Assembly (NCBI RefSeq): GCF_014127105.1
Contig: NZ_CP059902.1
Span: 3,180,001-3,244,000, forward strand
Reading direction: 5' to 3'
From: Devosia sp. MC521
GTDB taxonomy: Bacteria; Pseudomonadota; Alphaproteobacteria; Rhizobiales; Devosiaceae
DNA length: 64,000 nucleotides
The notes under the pieces were generated by a model. The model was given only the letters and a program-made list of their open reading frames with translations. It was not told the DNA's origin and ran no database searches. A program made the position numbers and the translations under genes. Positions 43,133 to 52,617 of this stretch are shown here, piece by piece. Position 1 is the first letter of the stretch, and the number at the start of each line of letters is the position of its first letter.

Positions 43133-45018
43133 CGGCGTGTCCGTCTCCGCGCTTGGGCGGGGAGCTCTTCATCAAACAGCGAGGCCAATTCGTCGGTCAG
43201 CGCGCCTGCCAGCTCTTCAGCATCGAGCAGGGTGACCGCCCGGCGATAGTAACGGGTCACATCGTGACCGATACCCACCGCCACCAGCTGAATGGGCGAG
43301 CGTGTTTCAATATCTTCAATCACTTGGCGCAAATGCGCTTCGAGGTAATTGCCAGCGTTCACCGACTGGGTGGAGTCATCGACCGGCGCACCGTCTGAAA
43401 TCACCATCAGAATGCGACGCTGTTCAGGGCGCGCCATCAGCCGCTTGCGGGCCCATTCCAGTGCTTCCCCGTCGATATTTTCCTTGAGCAGGCCTTCGCG
43501 CATCATCAGGCCAAGGTTGCGGCGCGCATGACGCCACGGCTCATCGGCCGCCTTGTAGATAATGTGGCGGATGTCGTTGACGCGACCCGGGTTCTGCGGA
43601 CGATTGGCCTCAAGCCAAGCCTCACGGCTCTTGCCGCCCTTCCAGGCGCGGGTGGTGAAACCAAGGATCTCAACCTTGACGCCGCAACGCTCCAGCGTCC
43701 GCGCTAAGATATCACCACAGATCGCCGCAATGGTGATAGGGCGACCGCGCATCGAGCCAGAATTGTCGATGAGCAGAGTGACAACCGTATCGCGGAAGTC
43801 AGTGTCGTTTTCGACCTTAAAGCTCAGCGCCTGCATTGGGTCAGTGACAACACGGGTCAGCCGCGCGCTATCCAGCAGGCCTTCTTCGAGGTCAAACTGC
43901 CAGGAGCGGTTCTGCTTGGCCATAAGGCGGCGCTGCAGCTTATTGGCGAGGCGCGCAACGGCACCAGCAAGATTTTCCAGCTGTTTGTCGAGCAGCGCCC
44001 GTAGCTGATCAAGCTCATCAGGCGGGCACAGCTCGGCCGCCTTGACGATCTCGTCATACTTGGTCGTAAACACCTTGTAATTGAAGGTGTTGGAGAGCTT
44101 GGTGTCAGCGTCCTTAGCGGGCGGCGGCATCGGCGCGTCTTCGCCCGACTCCGCTTCGGCGTCTTCGTCCACGTCAGCCATATCGGCTTCCATGCCTTCA
44201 ACGTCGCCGGTCTCTTCGCTTTCCCCGCTCTGCTGATCCTGATCGGAATTCTGCTCTTCGTTTTCCCCTTCGCCGTCTTCTGGCGATTGGTCTGAACCCT
44301 GCGCCTGCTCGGGCTGGTTCTCGTCAGCATTGTCCTCGTCGTTTTCCGAAGGATCGTCCAGCTCGCCCTCGGCCAGCAGGTTGAGATCGCGCAGCACGGA
44401 GCGCGCAGCCTTCGAGAACGCGTCTTGGTCTTCGTAGGTGTTCAGCAGCGCCTCAATAGAGGTGCCAGCCTTAGCTTCGATTTCCCCACGCCAGAGATCA
44501 ACCAGCGCATGGCCTGACGGCGGCACAGGCACGCCCGCAAGCTTTTCACGCAGCATCAGGCCCAAGGCCTCGGCGAGCGGCGCATCGCTTTGCTCGGACA
44601 CCTCTGCAAAATTGGCACGGAACAGGCGGTCTTCCAACATTTCGTGGATGTTGTGCCCCATCCCCTCCATGCGGATACAGCCTAGAGATTCAACGCGGGC
44701 TTGTTCGAGCGCATCAAAAGCGGCGCGGGCCTGCGGGTCCATGGGGACGCGTTTGCGGTGCGTTTCGGGGTTGTGGCTGGCCAGACGCATCGCCATGGCG
44801 TCGCCCTGCCCACGGGCAATAGCAATATCGCGCTTGCTCGGCAGTCGCGGCAGATTGGCAATCCGCGCCTTATCCGAAGTCAGAAGGGGACGGTCAGCGG
44901 TGAAGGTGACTTCCAGCTCAGCAGTGCCAGCAATGGCGCGCACAGTCGCGCCCATGGCGCTTTTGAACACCTGCGTGTGGTCTGGCTTATTGGCTTTGCT
45001 GCGAGGAGGAGTTGCCAT
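43129..45018 (-). CDS. cobT: Aerobic cobaltochelatase subunit CobT
   Basis: 629 residues. An N-terminal chelatase domain, a highly acidic middle (about 200-310, runs of Asp/Glu/Gln) and a C-terminal von Willebrand A domain with the MIDAS motif DNSGSMRGR. With CobS and CobN it inserts Co2+ into hydrogenobyrinic acid a,c-diamide in aerobic B12 synthesis. ATG 45018 ([13 protein letters not shown]) is the start. CobN is not in the window. Confidence 0.95.
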   Translation of the reverse strand: MATPPRSKANKPDHTQVFKSAMGATVRAIAGTAELEVTFTADRPLLTSDKARIANLPRLPSKRDIAIARGQGDAMAMRLASHNPETHRKRVPMDPQARAAFDALEQARVESLGCIRMEGMGHNIHEMLEDRLFRANFAEVSEQSDAPLAEALGLMLREKLAGVPVPPSGHALVDLWRGEIEAKAGTSIEALLNTYEDQDAFSKAARSVLRDLNLLAEGELDDPSENDEDNADENQPEQAQGSDQSPEDGEGENEEQNSDQDQQSGESEETGDVEGMEADMADVDEDAEAESGEDAPMPPPAKDADTKLSNTFNYKVFTTKYDEIVKAAELCPPDELDQLRALLDKQLENLAGAVARLANKLQRRLMAKQNRSWQFDLEEGLLDSARLTRVVTDPMQALSFKVENDTDFRDTVVTLLIDNSGSMRGRPITIAAICGDILARTLERCGVKVEILGFTTRAWKGGKSREAWLEANRPQNPGRVNDIRHIIYKAADEPWRHARRNLGLMMREGLLKENIDGEALEWARKRLMARPEQRRILMVISDGAPVDDSTQSVNAGNYLEAHLRQVIEDIETRSPIQLVAVGIGHDVTRYYRRAVTLLDAEELAGALTDELASLFDEELPAQARRRTRR

Positions 45019-45109
45019 GGTTTCATCCGGTGTGCGGACGCCGACGCACCGTTCTATTCCGGCGTCATTCCTGCCAGTGGGCAAGAACCTCGTTCCATGA
45101 CCTTTTTAG

Positions 45110-45145
45110 AACACCGCTCTTGAGGAGACCCCCAAGAGCGGCGTT
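45110..45145 (-). other. 13-bp hairpin between cobS and cobT
   Basis: Read on the minus strand, AACGCCGCTCTTG pairs fully with CAAGAGCGGTGTT (one G-U pair) around 10 bases. On the plus strand the same position is an A-C mismatch, so selection appears to be on the cobST transcript. No U-run follows; it may be an mRNA-stability or processing element. Confidence 0.5.
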
Positions 45146-45152
45146 TCAAAAA

Positions 45153-46136
45153 TTAGGCCGACACTGCCAGGTTGGCAGAGCTTTCCGGCAGATCTTCGCC
45201 GAAGACGCGCTGATAAAACTCAGCCACAACCGGGCGTTCAAGCTCATCGCACTTGTTGAGGAAGGTGAGACGGAAGGCAAAGCCAACATCGCCACCAAAG
45301 ATCTGCGCGTTTTCAGCCCAGGTGATCACGCCCCGGGGGCTCATCACGGTCGAGATATCGCCATTGATGAAGCCGGAACGGGTGAGATCGGCCAAGCGAA
45401 CCATGTTCGACACGGTCTTCTTGCCCTTTTCAGTTTCGGCATAGACCTTGTTCTTGGCCAGAACGATGCCGACTTCCTTGTCGTGTGGCAGGTAGTTCAG
45501 CGTGGTGACGATCGACCAACGGTCCATCTGACCTTGGTTGATCTGCTGCGTGCCGTGATAAAGGCCCGAAGTATCGCCCAGACCAATGGTGTTGGTGGTC
45601 GAGAACAGGCGGAACGCCGGATGCGGAACAATAACGCGGTTCTGGTCGAGTAGGGTCAAACGACCCGACTGTTCCAGAACGCGCTGGATCACGAACATCA
45701 CGTCCGGTCGACCAGCATCGTATTCGTCGAACACCAGAGCGACATTGTTCTGCACCGCCCACGGCAAAATACCGTCGCGGAATTCGGTGATTTGCTTGCC
45801 GTCCTTGAGCACGATCGCGTCCTTACCGACGAGATCGATACGCGACACGTGGCTGTCGAGGTTAACGCGCACCAGCGGCCAATTCAGACGCGCTGCAACC
45901 TGCTCAACGTGGGTCGACTTACCCGTGCCATGATAGCCCTGCACCATCACGCGGCGGTTGTAGGCAAAGCCTGCAAGGATCGCCAGCGTGGTGTTGCGGT
46001 CGAACAGATAATCGGGATCGAGCGGCGGCACATGATCGGTGCGCTCTTTATAGCCCATGACCTTCATATCGGTGTCGATACCGAAGAGTTCCCGCGCGCT
46101 GTATTCAGTGTCGGGCAGGTTGGCAAATTCAGTCAT
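45153..46136 (-). CDS. cobS: Aerobic cobaltochelatase subunit CobS
   Basis: A 327-residue AAA+ ATPase of the MoxR type. Walker A is [14 protein letters not shown] and Walker [25 protein letters not shown] is the sensor region. It forms rings with CobT to drive CobN. The start ATG 46136 ([13 protein letters not shown]) agrees with the family. First of the cobS-cobT-phytase-like operon. Confidence 0.96.
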   Translation of the reverse strand: MTEFANLPDTEYSARELFGIDTDMKVMGYKERTDHVPPLDPDYLFDRNTTLAILAGFAYNRRVMVQGYHGTGKSTHVEQVAARLNWPLVRVNLDSHVSRIDLVGKDAIVLKDGKQITEFRDGILPWAVQNNVALVFDEYDAGRPDVMFVIQRVLEQSGRLTLLDQNRVIVPHPAFRLFSTTNTIGLGDTSGLYHGTQQINQGQMDRWSIVTTLNYLPHDKEVGIVLAKNKVYAETEKGKKTVSNMVRLADLTRSGFINGDISTVMSPRGVITWAENAQIFGGDVGFAFRLTFLNKCDELERPVVAEFYQRVFGEDLPESSANLAVSA

Positions 46137-46241
46137 GGTCTGGGCTCGTCGATTATCTGAACTGGCAAATTAGGCACAGCGTCTATAGCAGCTTCGTCTC
46201 TGGGCGGGTAGGTGTTGGATCACCCCTATTTGCCCCTAGAC

Positions 46242-46868
46242 TTAGCGAACCACCAGACCTGATTTCTTGAGTTGAGAATAGGCTGCAATAACCGCACGAA
46301 GACGCTCTTCAGACGAAGAGTCGCCGCCGTTAACGTCCGGGTGGTGCAGCTTTACAAGGTTCTTGTAGGCGGTCTTAATCTCGTCAGAACTTGCACGGGC
46401 GGCAAAGCCCATGGTTTCCAGCGCACGACGATCAAGCTCGCTCAGCGGCTTAACGCGTTCCGAGGCTGGCTTCTTGCTCTGCTGATAGCGGTAGCGAGCG
46501 AAGACACCAAACGGATCGCCATATTTGTCGCCTGGGCGGCCCGGCATCTGTGTGCTCGCAGCGCGTGCAGCCCCCGGATTGCCTGTAGCAAAGGTCGAAC
46601 GGCTTTCCGCCTTGGGCGGCGTATGTAGCGCTTCGTCGAGCTCTTCCGGGCTCATGCCAGCAAAATAGTTGAACGCCTTGTTGTAGTGACGGACGTGTTC
46701 GAGACAGAAGGTATGGTACTGACCTTCAGAGCGCGGGCCCTTTGGAGCCTTATATTCGCCGGCCTCTTGGCAGCCTTCCCAATCACACGTGATCTCGATC
46801 GCGGCAGGCTTGTCATCCTGACGCTTACTAATGCGGATACTATCGAAGAGCTTAGATTGCGGTTTCAT
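46242..46868 (-). CDS. J-domain (DnaJ-like) protein
   Basis: 208 residues. The J domain is at the very C terminus (about 145-208: ALETMGFAARASSDEIKTAYKNL, LHHPDVN with the HPD tripeptide). The N-terminal part has CDWEGCQEAGEYKAP and FCLEHVRHYNKAFNYF, a conserved Cys/His region. Such proteins recruit DnaK to unknown clients. ATGs at 46868, 46877 and 46886 are all possible; family likeness favours 46868 (MKPQSKLFDSIRI). Divergent from bolA. Confidence 0.87.
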   Translation of the reverse strand: MKPQSKLFDSIRISKRQDDKPAAIEITCDWEGCQEAGEYKAPKGPRSEGQYHTFCLEHVRHYNKAFNYFAGMSPEELDEALHTPPKAESRSTFATGNPGAARAASTQMPGRPGDKYGDPFGVFARYRYQQSKKPASERVKPLSELDRRALETMGFAARASSDEIKTAYKNLVKLHHPDVNGGDSSSEERLRAVIAAYSQLKKSGLVVR

Positions 46869-46964
46869 TGCACTCATTTGTTGCATCGGGGCGGTTGAAA
46901 AGCGGTTTCCCTCTTTCAACCCGATGCTCTAGTTACGTCTTCAAACCAAAGCGGAGCCGACCCA

Positions 46965-47228
46965 ATGTCCATGGTGGACACCATTCGAGCCAAGCTCACA
47001 GAACAATTCGACCCCACCCATCTTGAGGTCATCGATGAATCTCACCACCACGCGGGCCACGCCGGCTGGCGCGAAGGCGGTGAAACTCATTTTCGTGTCA
47101 GAATCGCGACCCGCAATTTTGACGGGATGACACGCATTGCGCAACACCGCGCTGTTATGGGAGCACTTAACGATGAGTTGAAGACGCAAATCCATGCGCT
47201 CAACATCCAAGTGCTGAAATCCGAGTGA
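46965..47228 (+). CDS. bolA: BolA family protein
   Basis: 87 residues with the BolA core: LEVIDESHHHAGHAG containing the metal-binding His cluster, and THFRVRIATRNFDGM and RIAQHRAVMGALNDEL forming the class-II KH-like fold. With monothiol glutaredoxins BolA holds Fe-S clusters. Convergent with aroB, 3 bases between stops. Confidence 0.93.
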   Translation: MSMVDTIRAKLTEQFDPTHLEVIDESHHHAGHAGWREGGETHFRVRIATRNFDGMTRIAQHRAVMGALNDELKTQIHALNIQVLKSE

Positions 47229-47231
47229 CGC

Positions 47232-48344
47232 CTAAGCGCGCATCTCGTTGAGATAATCTCTGACCGCCGTGGGATCGACATTCTTTTCTATGAAAGAGCG
47301 TCCGATCCCGCGGGTCAGAATGAATGTCAGAGCACCCCGGCTCACCTTTTTGTCCTGCGCGATGGCGGCCATCAACGTCTCGGTCGAACCGAGAGGTCCG
47401 GGAATATCTGCCAATGTGGTAGGCAAGCCGACGGCCTTCAAGTGCGCCTCTACCCGGGTTTTGTCCTGCCCCGGCGCCAAGCCGAGCTTGGTCGAAAACC
47501 CATGAGCCAAGACCATGCCGATGGCAACGCCTTCGCCATGCAGCAGCCGGTCGGAATAGCCAGTGTCCTTTTCCAACGCATGGCCAAAGGTGTGCCCAAG
47601 ATTGAGCAAGGCGCGCACGCCGATTTCTTTTTCGTCTTCGATGACGACCCGCGCCTTATGCGCACAGCACCGCGCAATGGCTTCGCCACGGGCGACGCCG
47701 CCATTGAAAATCTCCACCCGGTTAGCGTCCAACCAATCGAAGAACTCAGGGTCATCGATGAGGCCGTATTTGACCACTTCGGCATAACCCGCCGCGAACT
47801 GGCGCGCATCAAGCGTATCGAGTGTCGAGAGATCGGCCAGCACCAGCTTTGGCTGATGGAAAGCGCCGACAAGGTTTTTGCCATGCGGGGAGTTGATCCC
47901 GGTCTTGCCGCCCACCGACGAATCGACCTGCGCCAGAAGCGATGTTGGCATCTGGATGAAATCCATGCCGCGACGGGTGATCGAGGCTGCAAAGCCTGCC
48001 AGATCACCAATCACGCCGCCACCGAGCGCAATGACGAGGTCGCCGCGTTCCAACTTCGCCGACAGCAATCCCTCGACCACATCTTCGAGCACCGCATAGC
48101 ACTTGCTGGCTTCCCCGGCAGGAACAACCACTGTGCTGTACGACAGGCCCGCGTCTTCTAGGCTTTTGACGAGACGCGGCAGCTGCGCCCGAGCCACGTT
48201 TTCATCGGTGACGATGCCATAGCGACGCCCCGGAAATTTTTCTGCCAGAACAGCACCCGCATCATCCAGAAGGCCCGGCCCGATGAGGATGTCATAGGCG
48301 CGCTCGCCCAGCGCGACATGCACGGTGTGGTCGATTTGAGCCAT
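47232..48344 (-). CDS. aroB: 3-dehydroquinate synthase
   Basis: 370 residues. NAD-binding loop ALGGGVIGDLAGF, the active-site MPTSLLAQVDSSVGGKTGIN and metal-ligand His in NLGHTFGHALE. Second step of the shikimate pathway, making 3-dehydroquinate from DAHP. The ATG shares one base with the aroK stop (TAATG), so translation is coupled. Confidence 0.97.
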   Translation of the reverse strand: MAQIDHTVHVALGERAYDILIGPGLLDDAGAVLAEKFPGRRYGIVTDENVARAQLPRLVKSLEDAGLSYSTVVVPAGEASKCYAVLEDVVEGLLSAKLERGDLVIALGGGVIGDLAGFAASITRRGMDFIQMPTSLLAQVDSSVGGKTGINSPHGKNLVGAFHQPKLVLADLSTLDTLDARQFAAGYAEVVKYGLIDDPEFFDWLDANRVEIFNGGVARGEAIARCCAHKARVVIEDEKEIGVRALLNLGHTFGHALEKDTGYSDRLLHGEGVAIGMVLAHGFSTKLGLAPGQDKTRVEAHLKAVGLPTTLADIPGPLGSTETLMAAIAQDKKVSRGALTFILTRGIGRSFIEKNVDPTAVRDYLNEMRA

Positions 48345-48931
48345 TATTTCTTTGTCCTGAGGTAGTCGAGAACCGCCGACACGATGTCTGTCGCAACAGT
48401 TTCTTGCGGCACATCACGGCTCATCACCGTCACGTCAGCCGCTTCATAAATCGGGTAGCGCTCAGCAATGAGCTTCTCAAGCGTTCCTCTTGGGTCCTGC
48501 GTCTGCAAAAGCGGACGATTGGAGCGGCGCGAGACGCGCTCAAACAACACATCCGCATCAGCCTTGAGCCAGACAGAAAGGCCTTCATCCTTGATCGCCG
48601 CGCGTGTTTCGGGCTGCACAAAAGCACCGCCACCGGTCGCCAGGATAATGTCTTTTTCTTTGAGAAGACGCGAGATAACGCGCAGCTCGCCAGCGCGAAA
48701 CTCGACTTCGCCCCTTTGAGCGAAAATCTCGGGAATGGTCATTTGCGCCGCGCGTTCGATCTCTTCGTCGCTATCGACAAAGAGGCGCCCCATGCGATTG
48801 GCCAAGCGCCGCCCAACGGTCGTTTTGCCCGCGCCCATCATGCCCACGAGCACAATCGGCTTGCCCCCAAGTCTGTTCACCAGGGCCTTCGCCCGGCCTT
48901 GCTTCGCACCGCCGCCGTCGCCGTTTTTCAC
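48344..48931 (-). CDS. aroK: Shikimate kinase
   Basis: 195 residues with P-loop VGMMGAGKTTVGRRLA, shikimate-binding DSDEEIE and ATGGGAFV. Phosphorylates shikimate at the 3-OH. The start is GTG; about 20 basic/Gly-rich residues precede the kinase core. It forms a two-gene operon with aroB. Confidence 0.96.
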   Translation of the reverse strand: MKNGDGGGAKQGRAKALVNRLGGKPIVLVGMMGAGKTTVGRRLANRMGRLFVDSDEEIERAAQMTIPEIFAQRGEVEFRAGELRVISRLLKEKDIILATGGGAFVQPETRAAIKDEGLSVWLKADADVLFERVSRRSNRPLLQTQDPRGTLEKLIAERYPIYEAADVTVMSRDVPQETVATDIVSAVLDYLRTKK

Positions 48932-49100
48932 CTGAGGCCCTCTGCATTCACTCTCGCTTTCAACCGATCAGCGCGCAAGCTGTCAAGCGAAGCCTTGGAC
49001 CAGTTGATTAAACAGCGTGAAATCGGTCAGATTGACCACAGAAACACATCAGCAGATTTTGCGCACTCATCAGGCCGGGCGCGCGGCGCGAAGGACCAAA

Positions 49101-49328
49101 ATGCCTACACTATTCCGGATGCTCATCACGCTGATTTTCCTTGGCGGCTTGGTCTATGCTGGCATGTTCGCCCTCATCAGCTTTGTCGAGCCAACCCCGA
49201 AAGAGGTTAGCCAGCGCGTGCCGACGCGTGACCTTCTCGGGCCAACCGGCGCAGGCACAAACGGCGGCACGGGCGCAGGGTCGATGCTGCCGCAGCCCAA
49301 TGTTACCAGCCAGCCAGCTGCCCAATGA
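49101..49328 (+). CDS. Small single-pass membrane protein upstream of xerD
   Basis: 75 residues: MPTLFRMLITLIFLGGLVYA is one membrane helix, followed by VEPTPKEVSQRVPTRDLLG and a Gly/Pro/Gln tail. The helix and the RVPTRDLLG block recur, as I recall, in many Hyphomicrobiales at this locus. The stop overlaps the xerD start by 4 bases. Function unknown. Confidence 0.8.
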   Translation: MPTLFRMLITLIFLGGLVYAGMFALISFVEPTPKEVSQRVPTRDLLGPTGAGTNGGTGAGSMLPQPNVTSQPAAQ

Positions 49329-50233
49329 GTGGGACCCATCTCGTCGGCGCTTTTCTTGAAATGATGAGCGCCGAACGCGGCGCGGCGGCCAATACACTCG
49401 ATGCCTACCGCCGCGACCTCAATGACTATGCCGATTTCGTTGCCGACCGCAGCGAGACCCTACTCACCTGCACGCGCGACAGTGTGACGGCCTATCTCGA
49501 TTGGCTGCATGCCACAGGCCTGTCGGCCTCCTCCGCCGCGCGCCGCCTATCGGCCATTCGCCAGTTCCACAAATTCCTCTGCGCCGACAATCTGCGCGGC
49601 GATAATCCAACACGCATTGTCGCCTCTCCGCGCACGGCGCGCGCCTTACCCAAAGTGCTCTCTGTGGAAGAAGTGGATAAACTGCTCTCGCTCGCCGAAG
49701 AGGAAGCAAACGCCTCCCAGGAGCCGGCAAAACAGCTCAATGCCCAGCGCCTTTATGTGCTGCTCGAACTGCTCTACGCCACCGGGCTGCGCGTTTCTGA
49801 GCTGGTCAGTCTGCGCCGTGCTGCGGTACTGCGCGAAGCCGCCTACATCACCGTCGTGGGCAAGGGCAAAAAAGAGCGCGTTGTTCCTATGAACGACCGT
49901 GCACGAGATGCTGTGCGCTCTTGGCTTACGCAACTGCCGCCCGGTCCTTGGCTTTTTCCAGCCAAGGGTGAGGATGGCTATTTGGCCCGTCAGGTCTTTG
50001 GCCGCGATTTGAAAGCGCTGGCGGCCCGATCCGGCATTTCCGCAAACCGAGTCGCACCCCACGTTCTCCGCCACGCCTTCGCCAGCCATCTGCTCGCCGG
50101 TGGGGCAGATTTGCGCATTGTCCAAACGCTGCTTGGCCACGCCGATATTTCGACAACCCAGATTTACACCCATGTTCTGGACGAAAAACTGCGCGATCTG
50201 GTCGAAACGCATCACCCTTTGGCCAACTCGTGA
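49325..50233 (+). CDS. xerD: Tyrosine recombinase XerD
   Basis: 302 residues. The N-terminal SAM-like core-binding domain precedes the catalytic domain with Arg in ATGLRVSELVSL, Lys in VGKGKKERVVP, HVLRHAFASHLL, LGHADISTTQIYTHV (nucleophile Tyr in QIYTH). With XerC it resolves chromosome dimers at dif under FtsK control. Nothing suggests a phage integrase: no attachment site or phage gene is near. Coupled to the small membrane protein (ATGA). Confidence 0.93.
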   Translation: MSGTHLVGAFLEMMSAERGAAANTLDAYRRDLNDYADFVADRSETLLTCTRDSVTAYLDWLHATGLSASSAARRLSAIRQFHKFLCADNLRGDNPTRIVASPRTARALPKVLSVEEVDKLLSLAEEEANASQEPAKQLNAQRLYVLLELLYATGLRVSELVSLRRAAVLREAAYITVVGKGKKERVVPMNDRARDAVRSWLTQLPPGPWLFPAKGEDGYLARQVFGRDLKALAARSGISANRVAPHVLRHAFASHLLAGGADLRIVQTLLGHADISTTQIYTHVLDEKLRDLVETHHPLANS

Positions 50234-50375
50234 TGCTCCATCCTCACGAAATTGGAACCAATTCTCTCGCTAAGCTTGACTCTGCGTTGCGTCGCCGCCA
50301 CTTTCCGGCCACTTTAAGGCGCAACAGCAGCGCAGGCGCTTTTGCGTTTAAACAATGACCCCTACGGGCGGTGGG

Positions 50376-51329
50376 ATGCAGTCTTATCTCGATTTCGAAA
50401 AGCCAGTCGCCGATCTGGAAGCAAAGATCGCTGAACTCAAATCCTTGGCGCAGACCGATCAGGCTGTCTCCATTGATGAGGAAGTGACGCGACTCTCCCA
50501 ACGCGCCGACGAAGCGCTGGTGGAGATTTATCGCAAGCTCACCCCTTGGCAGAAGACACAGGTCGCGCGTCACCCACAGCGTCCGCATTTTTCTGACTAT
50601 GTGCGCACCCTCATTACCGAATGGACCCCGCTCGCCGGAGACCGCAAGTTCGGTGAAGACGCAGCTTTGCAAGCAGGCTTCGGCCGTTTCAACGGTGTTC
50701 CCGTGGCCATCCTTGGCCAGGAAAAGGGCAACTCCACCGAGACACGCCTCAAGCACAATTTTGGCATGGCCAATCCGGAAGGCTATCGTAAAGCCGTTCG
50801 CATCATGGACATGGCCGATCGTTTCTCGGTTCCGGTTCTGTCCTTCGTTGACACTGCAGGCGCTTATCCTGGCATCGGCGCTGAAGAGCGCGGTCAGGCA
50901 GAAGCCATTGCCCGTTCGACCGAAAAGGGCCTTGAGCTGGGCGTTCCAAACCTTGCGATCATCATCGGTGAAGGTGGTTCTGGTGGCGCTATCGCCATTG
51001 CCACAGCCAACCGCGTGCTGATGCTCGAAAACGCCATCTATTCGGTCATCTCGCCAGAAGCGGGTGCATCGATTCTGTTCCGCGACGCAGCCCGCGCTCA
51101 GGACATGGCAACCGCGCAGAAGATCACCGCACAGGACCTCCTGGGCTTTGGCGTCATCGACGGCATTATCACCGAACCCACTGGCGGCGCCCATCGCCAC
51201 CATCCGGCGATCATGGAATCGACCCGCCGCGCTATTGCGACCTTCCTCAAGGATTTCGATGGCAAGTCGCGCCTCGAAACCCGCGAACACCGCCGCGAGA
51301 AATTCCTCGCCATTGGGACCAACCTCTAA
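50376..51329 (+). CDS. accA: Acetyl-CoA carboxylase carboxyltransferase subunit alpha
   Basis: 317 residues from ATG 50376 (MQSYLDFEKPVADLE); ATG 50355 would add seven residues. Conserved blocks include RHPQRPHFSDYV, DTAGAYPGIGAEERGQAEAI and GEGGSGGAIAI, the carboxybiotin/acyl-CoA oxyanion loops. Transfers CO2 from biotin to acetyl-CoA in fatty-acid synthesis. Strong terminator follows. Confidence 0.97.
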   Translation: MQSYLDFEKPVADLEAKIAELKSLAQTDQAVSIDEEVTRLSQRADEALVEIYRKLTPWQKTQVARHPQRPHFSDYVRTLITEWTPLAGDRKFGEDAALQAGFGRFNGVPVAILGQEKGNSTETRLKHNFGMANPEGYRKAVRIMDMADRFSVPVLSFVDTAGAYPGIGAEERGQAEAIARSTEKGLELGVPNLAIIIGEGGSGGAIAIATANRVLMLENAIYSVISPEAGASILFRDAARAQDMATAQKITAQDLLGFGVIDGIITEPTGGAHRHHPAIMESTRRAIATFLKDFDGKSRLETREHRREKFLAIGTNL

Positions 51330-51351
51330 GGTCTGGCACCGATCACGAATT

Positions 51352-51384
51352 AAAAACGCCTCGGATTTCCGGGGCGTTTTTTTT
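51352..51384 (+). terminator. Terminator after accA
   Basis: AAAACGCCTCGGA pairs with TCCGGGGCGTTTT (one wobble) and continues into a T-run. Confidence 0.92.
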
Positions 51385-51527
51385 GTGCCTGTGCCCTCCT
51401 ACACAGTATCGTGAGCCAAAAGCGAAGCGCGTAGAATTGGCGCCTTGATAAGGCTTCGTTCACCGCGACAAGTCATAATGCGCTAACCTTGTGCGCTGTC
51501 TCCGGCGCTTCTAACTAGAGCTGACAA

Positions 51528-52553
51528 TTGTCCACCTTCTTCAACCGTCTTGGCGCTTTCGTTGTCTTGTCGCTTGTGACTTTAGCGCTGGCGGCGTGCT
51601 CAAGCTTTGTCAAAGGTGGCGATAATCGCCACAATATTCCGCTCACCGGAGAAATGGTCCAGGCGCTGCGCAACATCAGCTCGTCGCCCAGCGACGGCAT
51701 GGTCATCCGTATCTTCAAGGAAGAAGAAATTCTTGAGGTTTGGAAGAAGTCTGCCAACGGCACATATCGCCTCTTCAAGACCTATGAGATCTGCTCCTAT
51801 TCGGGCGATCTCGGCCCGAAATTCAAGGAAGGTGATCGTCAGAGCCCCGAAGGTTTTTACACCATCTCGCCTGGCCTGATGCATCCCAAGTCCAACTATT
51901 ATCTCGCGTTCAACACCGGTTTCCCGAACAAATTTGACCGCGCCCACGGCCGCACCGGCTCGAACCTGATGGTCCACGGCGATTGTAAATCGGTCGGCTG
52001 CTATGCCATGACCGACGAGGGCATCGCTGAAATTTATGCGCTGGCCCGCGAAAGCTTTAAGGGTGGCAACCCCACCTTCCAGCTGCAAATCTATCCGTTC
52101 CGCATGACAACGGCCAATATGGCCAAGCATGCCACCAGCCCGCATCTTGAGTTCTGGAAGAACATCAAGGTCGGCTACGAAGCTTTCGACATCAACAAAG
52201 TTCCACCCACTTGGGACGTTTGCGAAGGCCGCTACATCTTCAACCCAAAAAGCTCTGGCCCACTCGACGCCATGGGTGCCTGCCCGCCGACAAGCTTGAG
52301 CGACACTGTAAAGTCGAAGGTGGCCGCTGACGAAGCCGCGCTGCAAAAGCTGATGGACGCTCAAATGACCGCCGCCCAACGCGCCGCTGCCACCGAGGCC
52401 GCCCTCAAGCAGCGCAGCGAAGCCATCACCGGCTTTGTTTCCGGCATCGGCAGCGCCATTGGTCTTGGCAACCCCGGCCAGAACCCAAACATTCCACCGG
52501 TCTTCACCGGCAAGCCTGCTACACTGCCCACCTCTGCAGCCCAACGCCCATAA
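51528..52553 (+). CDS. YafK/DpaA-like L,D-transpeptidase-fold lipoprotein
   Basis: 341 residues. A lipoprotein signal (VTLALAACSS) puts Cys at about 23. The YkuD-type catalytic site is in MVHGDCKSVGCYAM (His, Ser/Gly, Cys), preceded by QSPEGFYTISPG. This arrangement is closest to E. coli DpaA (YafK), which cuts protein-peptidoglycan links, rather than to cross-linking enzymes. A helical Ala/Gln-rich tail (about 265-310) follows. The start is TTG 51528. Confidence 0.87.
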   Translation: MSTFFNRLGAFVVLSLVTLALAACSSFVKGGDNRHNIPLTGEMVQALRNISSSPSDGMVIRIFKEEEILEVWKKSANGTYRLFKTYEICSYSGDLGPKFKEGDRQSPEGFYTISPGLMHPKSNYYLAFNTGFPNKFDRAHGRTGSNLMVHGDCKSVGCYAMTDEGIAEIYALARESFKGGNPTFQLQIYPFRMTTANMAKHATSPHLEFWKNIKVGYEAFDINKVPPTWDVCEGRYIFNPKSSGPLDAMGACPPTSLSDTVKSKVAADEAALQKLMDAQMTAAQRAAATEAALKQRSEAITGFVSGIGSAIGLGNPGQNPNIPPVFTGKPATLPTSAAQRP

Positions 52554-52617
52554 CACGCGTTGGTGCCGCATTCCGGCCCCACTATGCTGCAATGGCAGGG
52601 GACCTTAGGAGACAGAC

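Noticed and set aside
49325..50233. Tyrosine recombinase as an integrase of a mobile island
   Set aside because: Sequence and context fit chromosomal XerD; no att repeats, tRNA gene or phage genes are nearby.
50244..51290. Long minus-strand frame opposite accA
   Set aside because: Antisense of accA, without motifs; produced by third-position GC bias.
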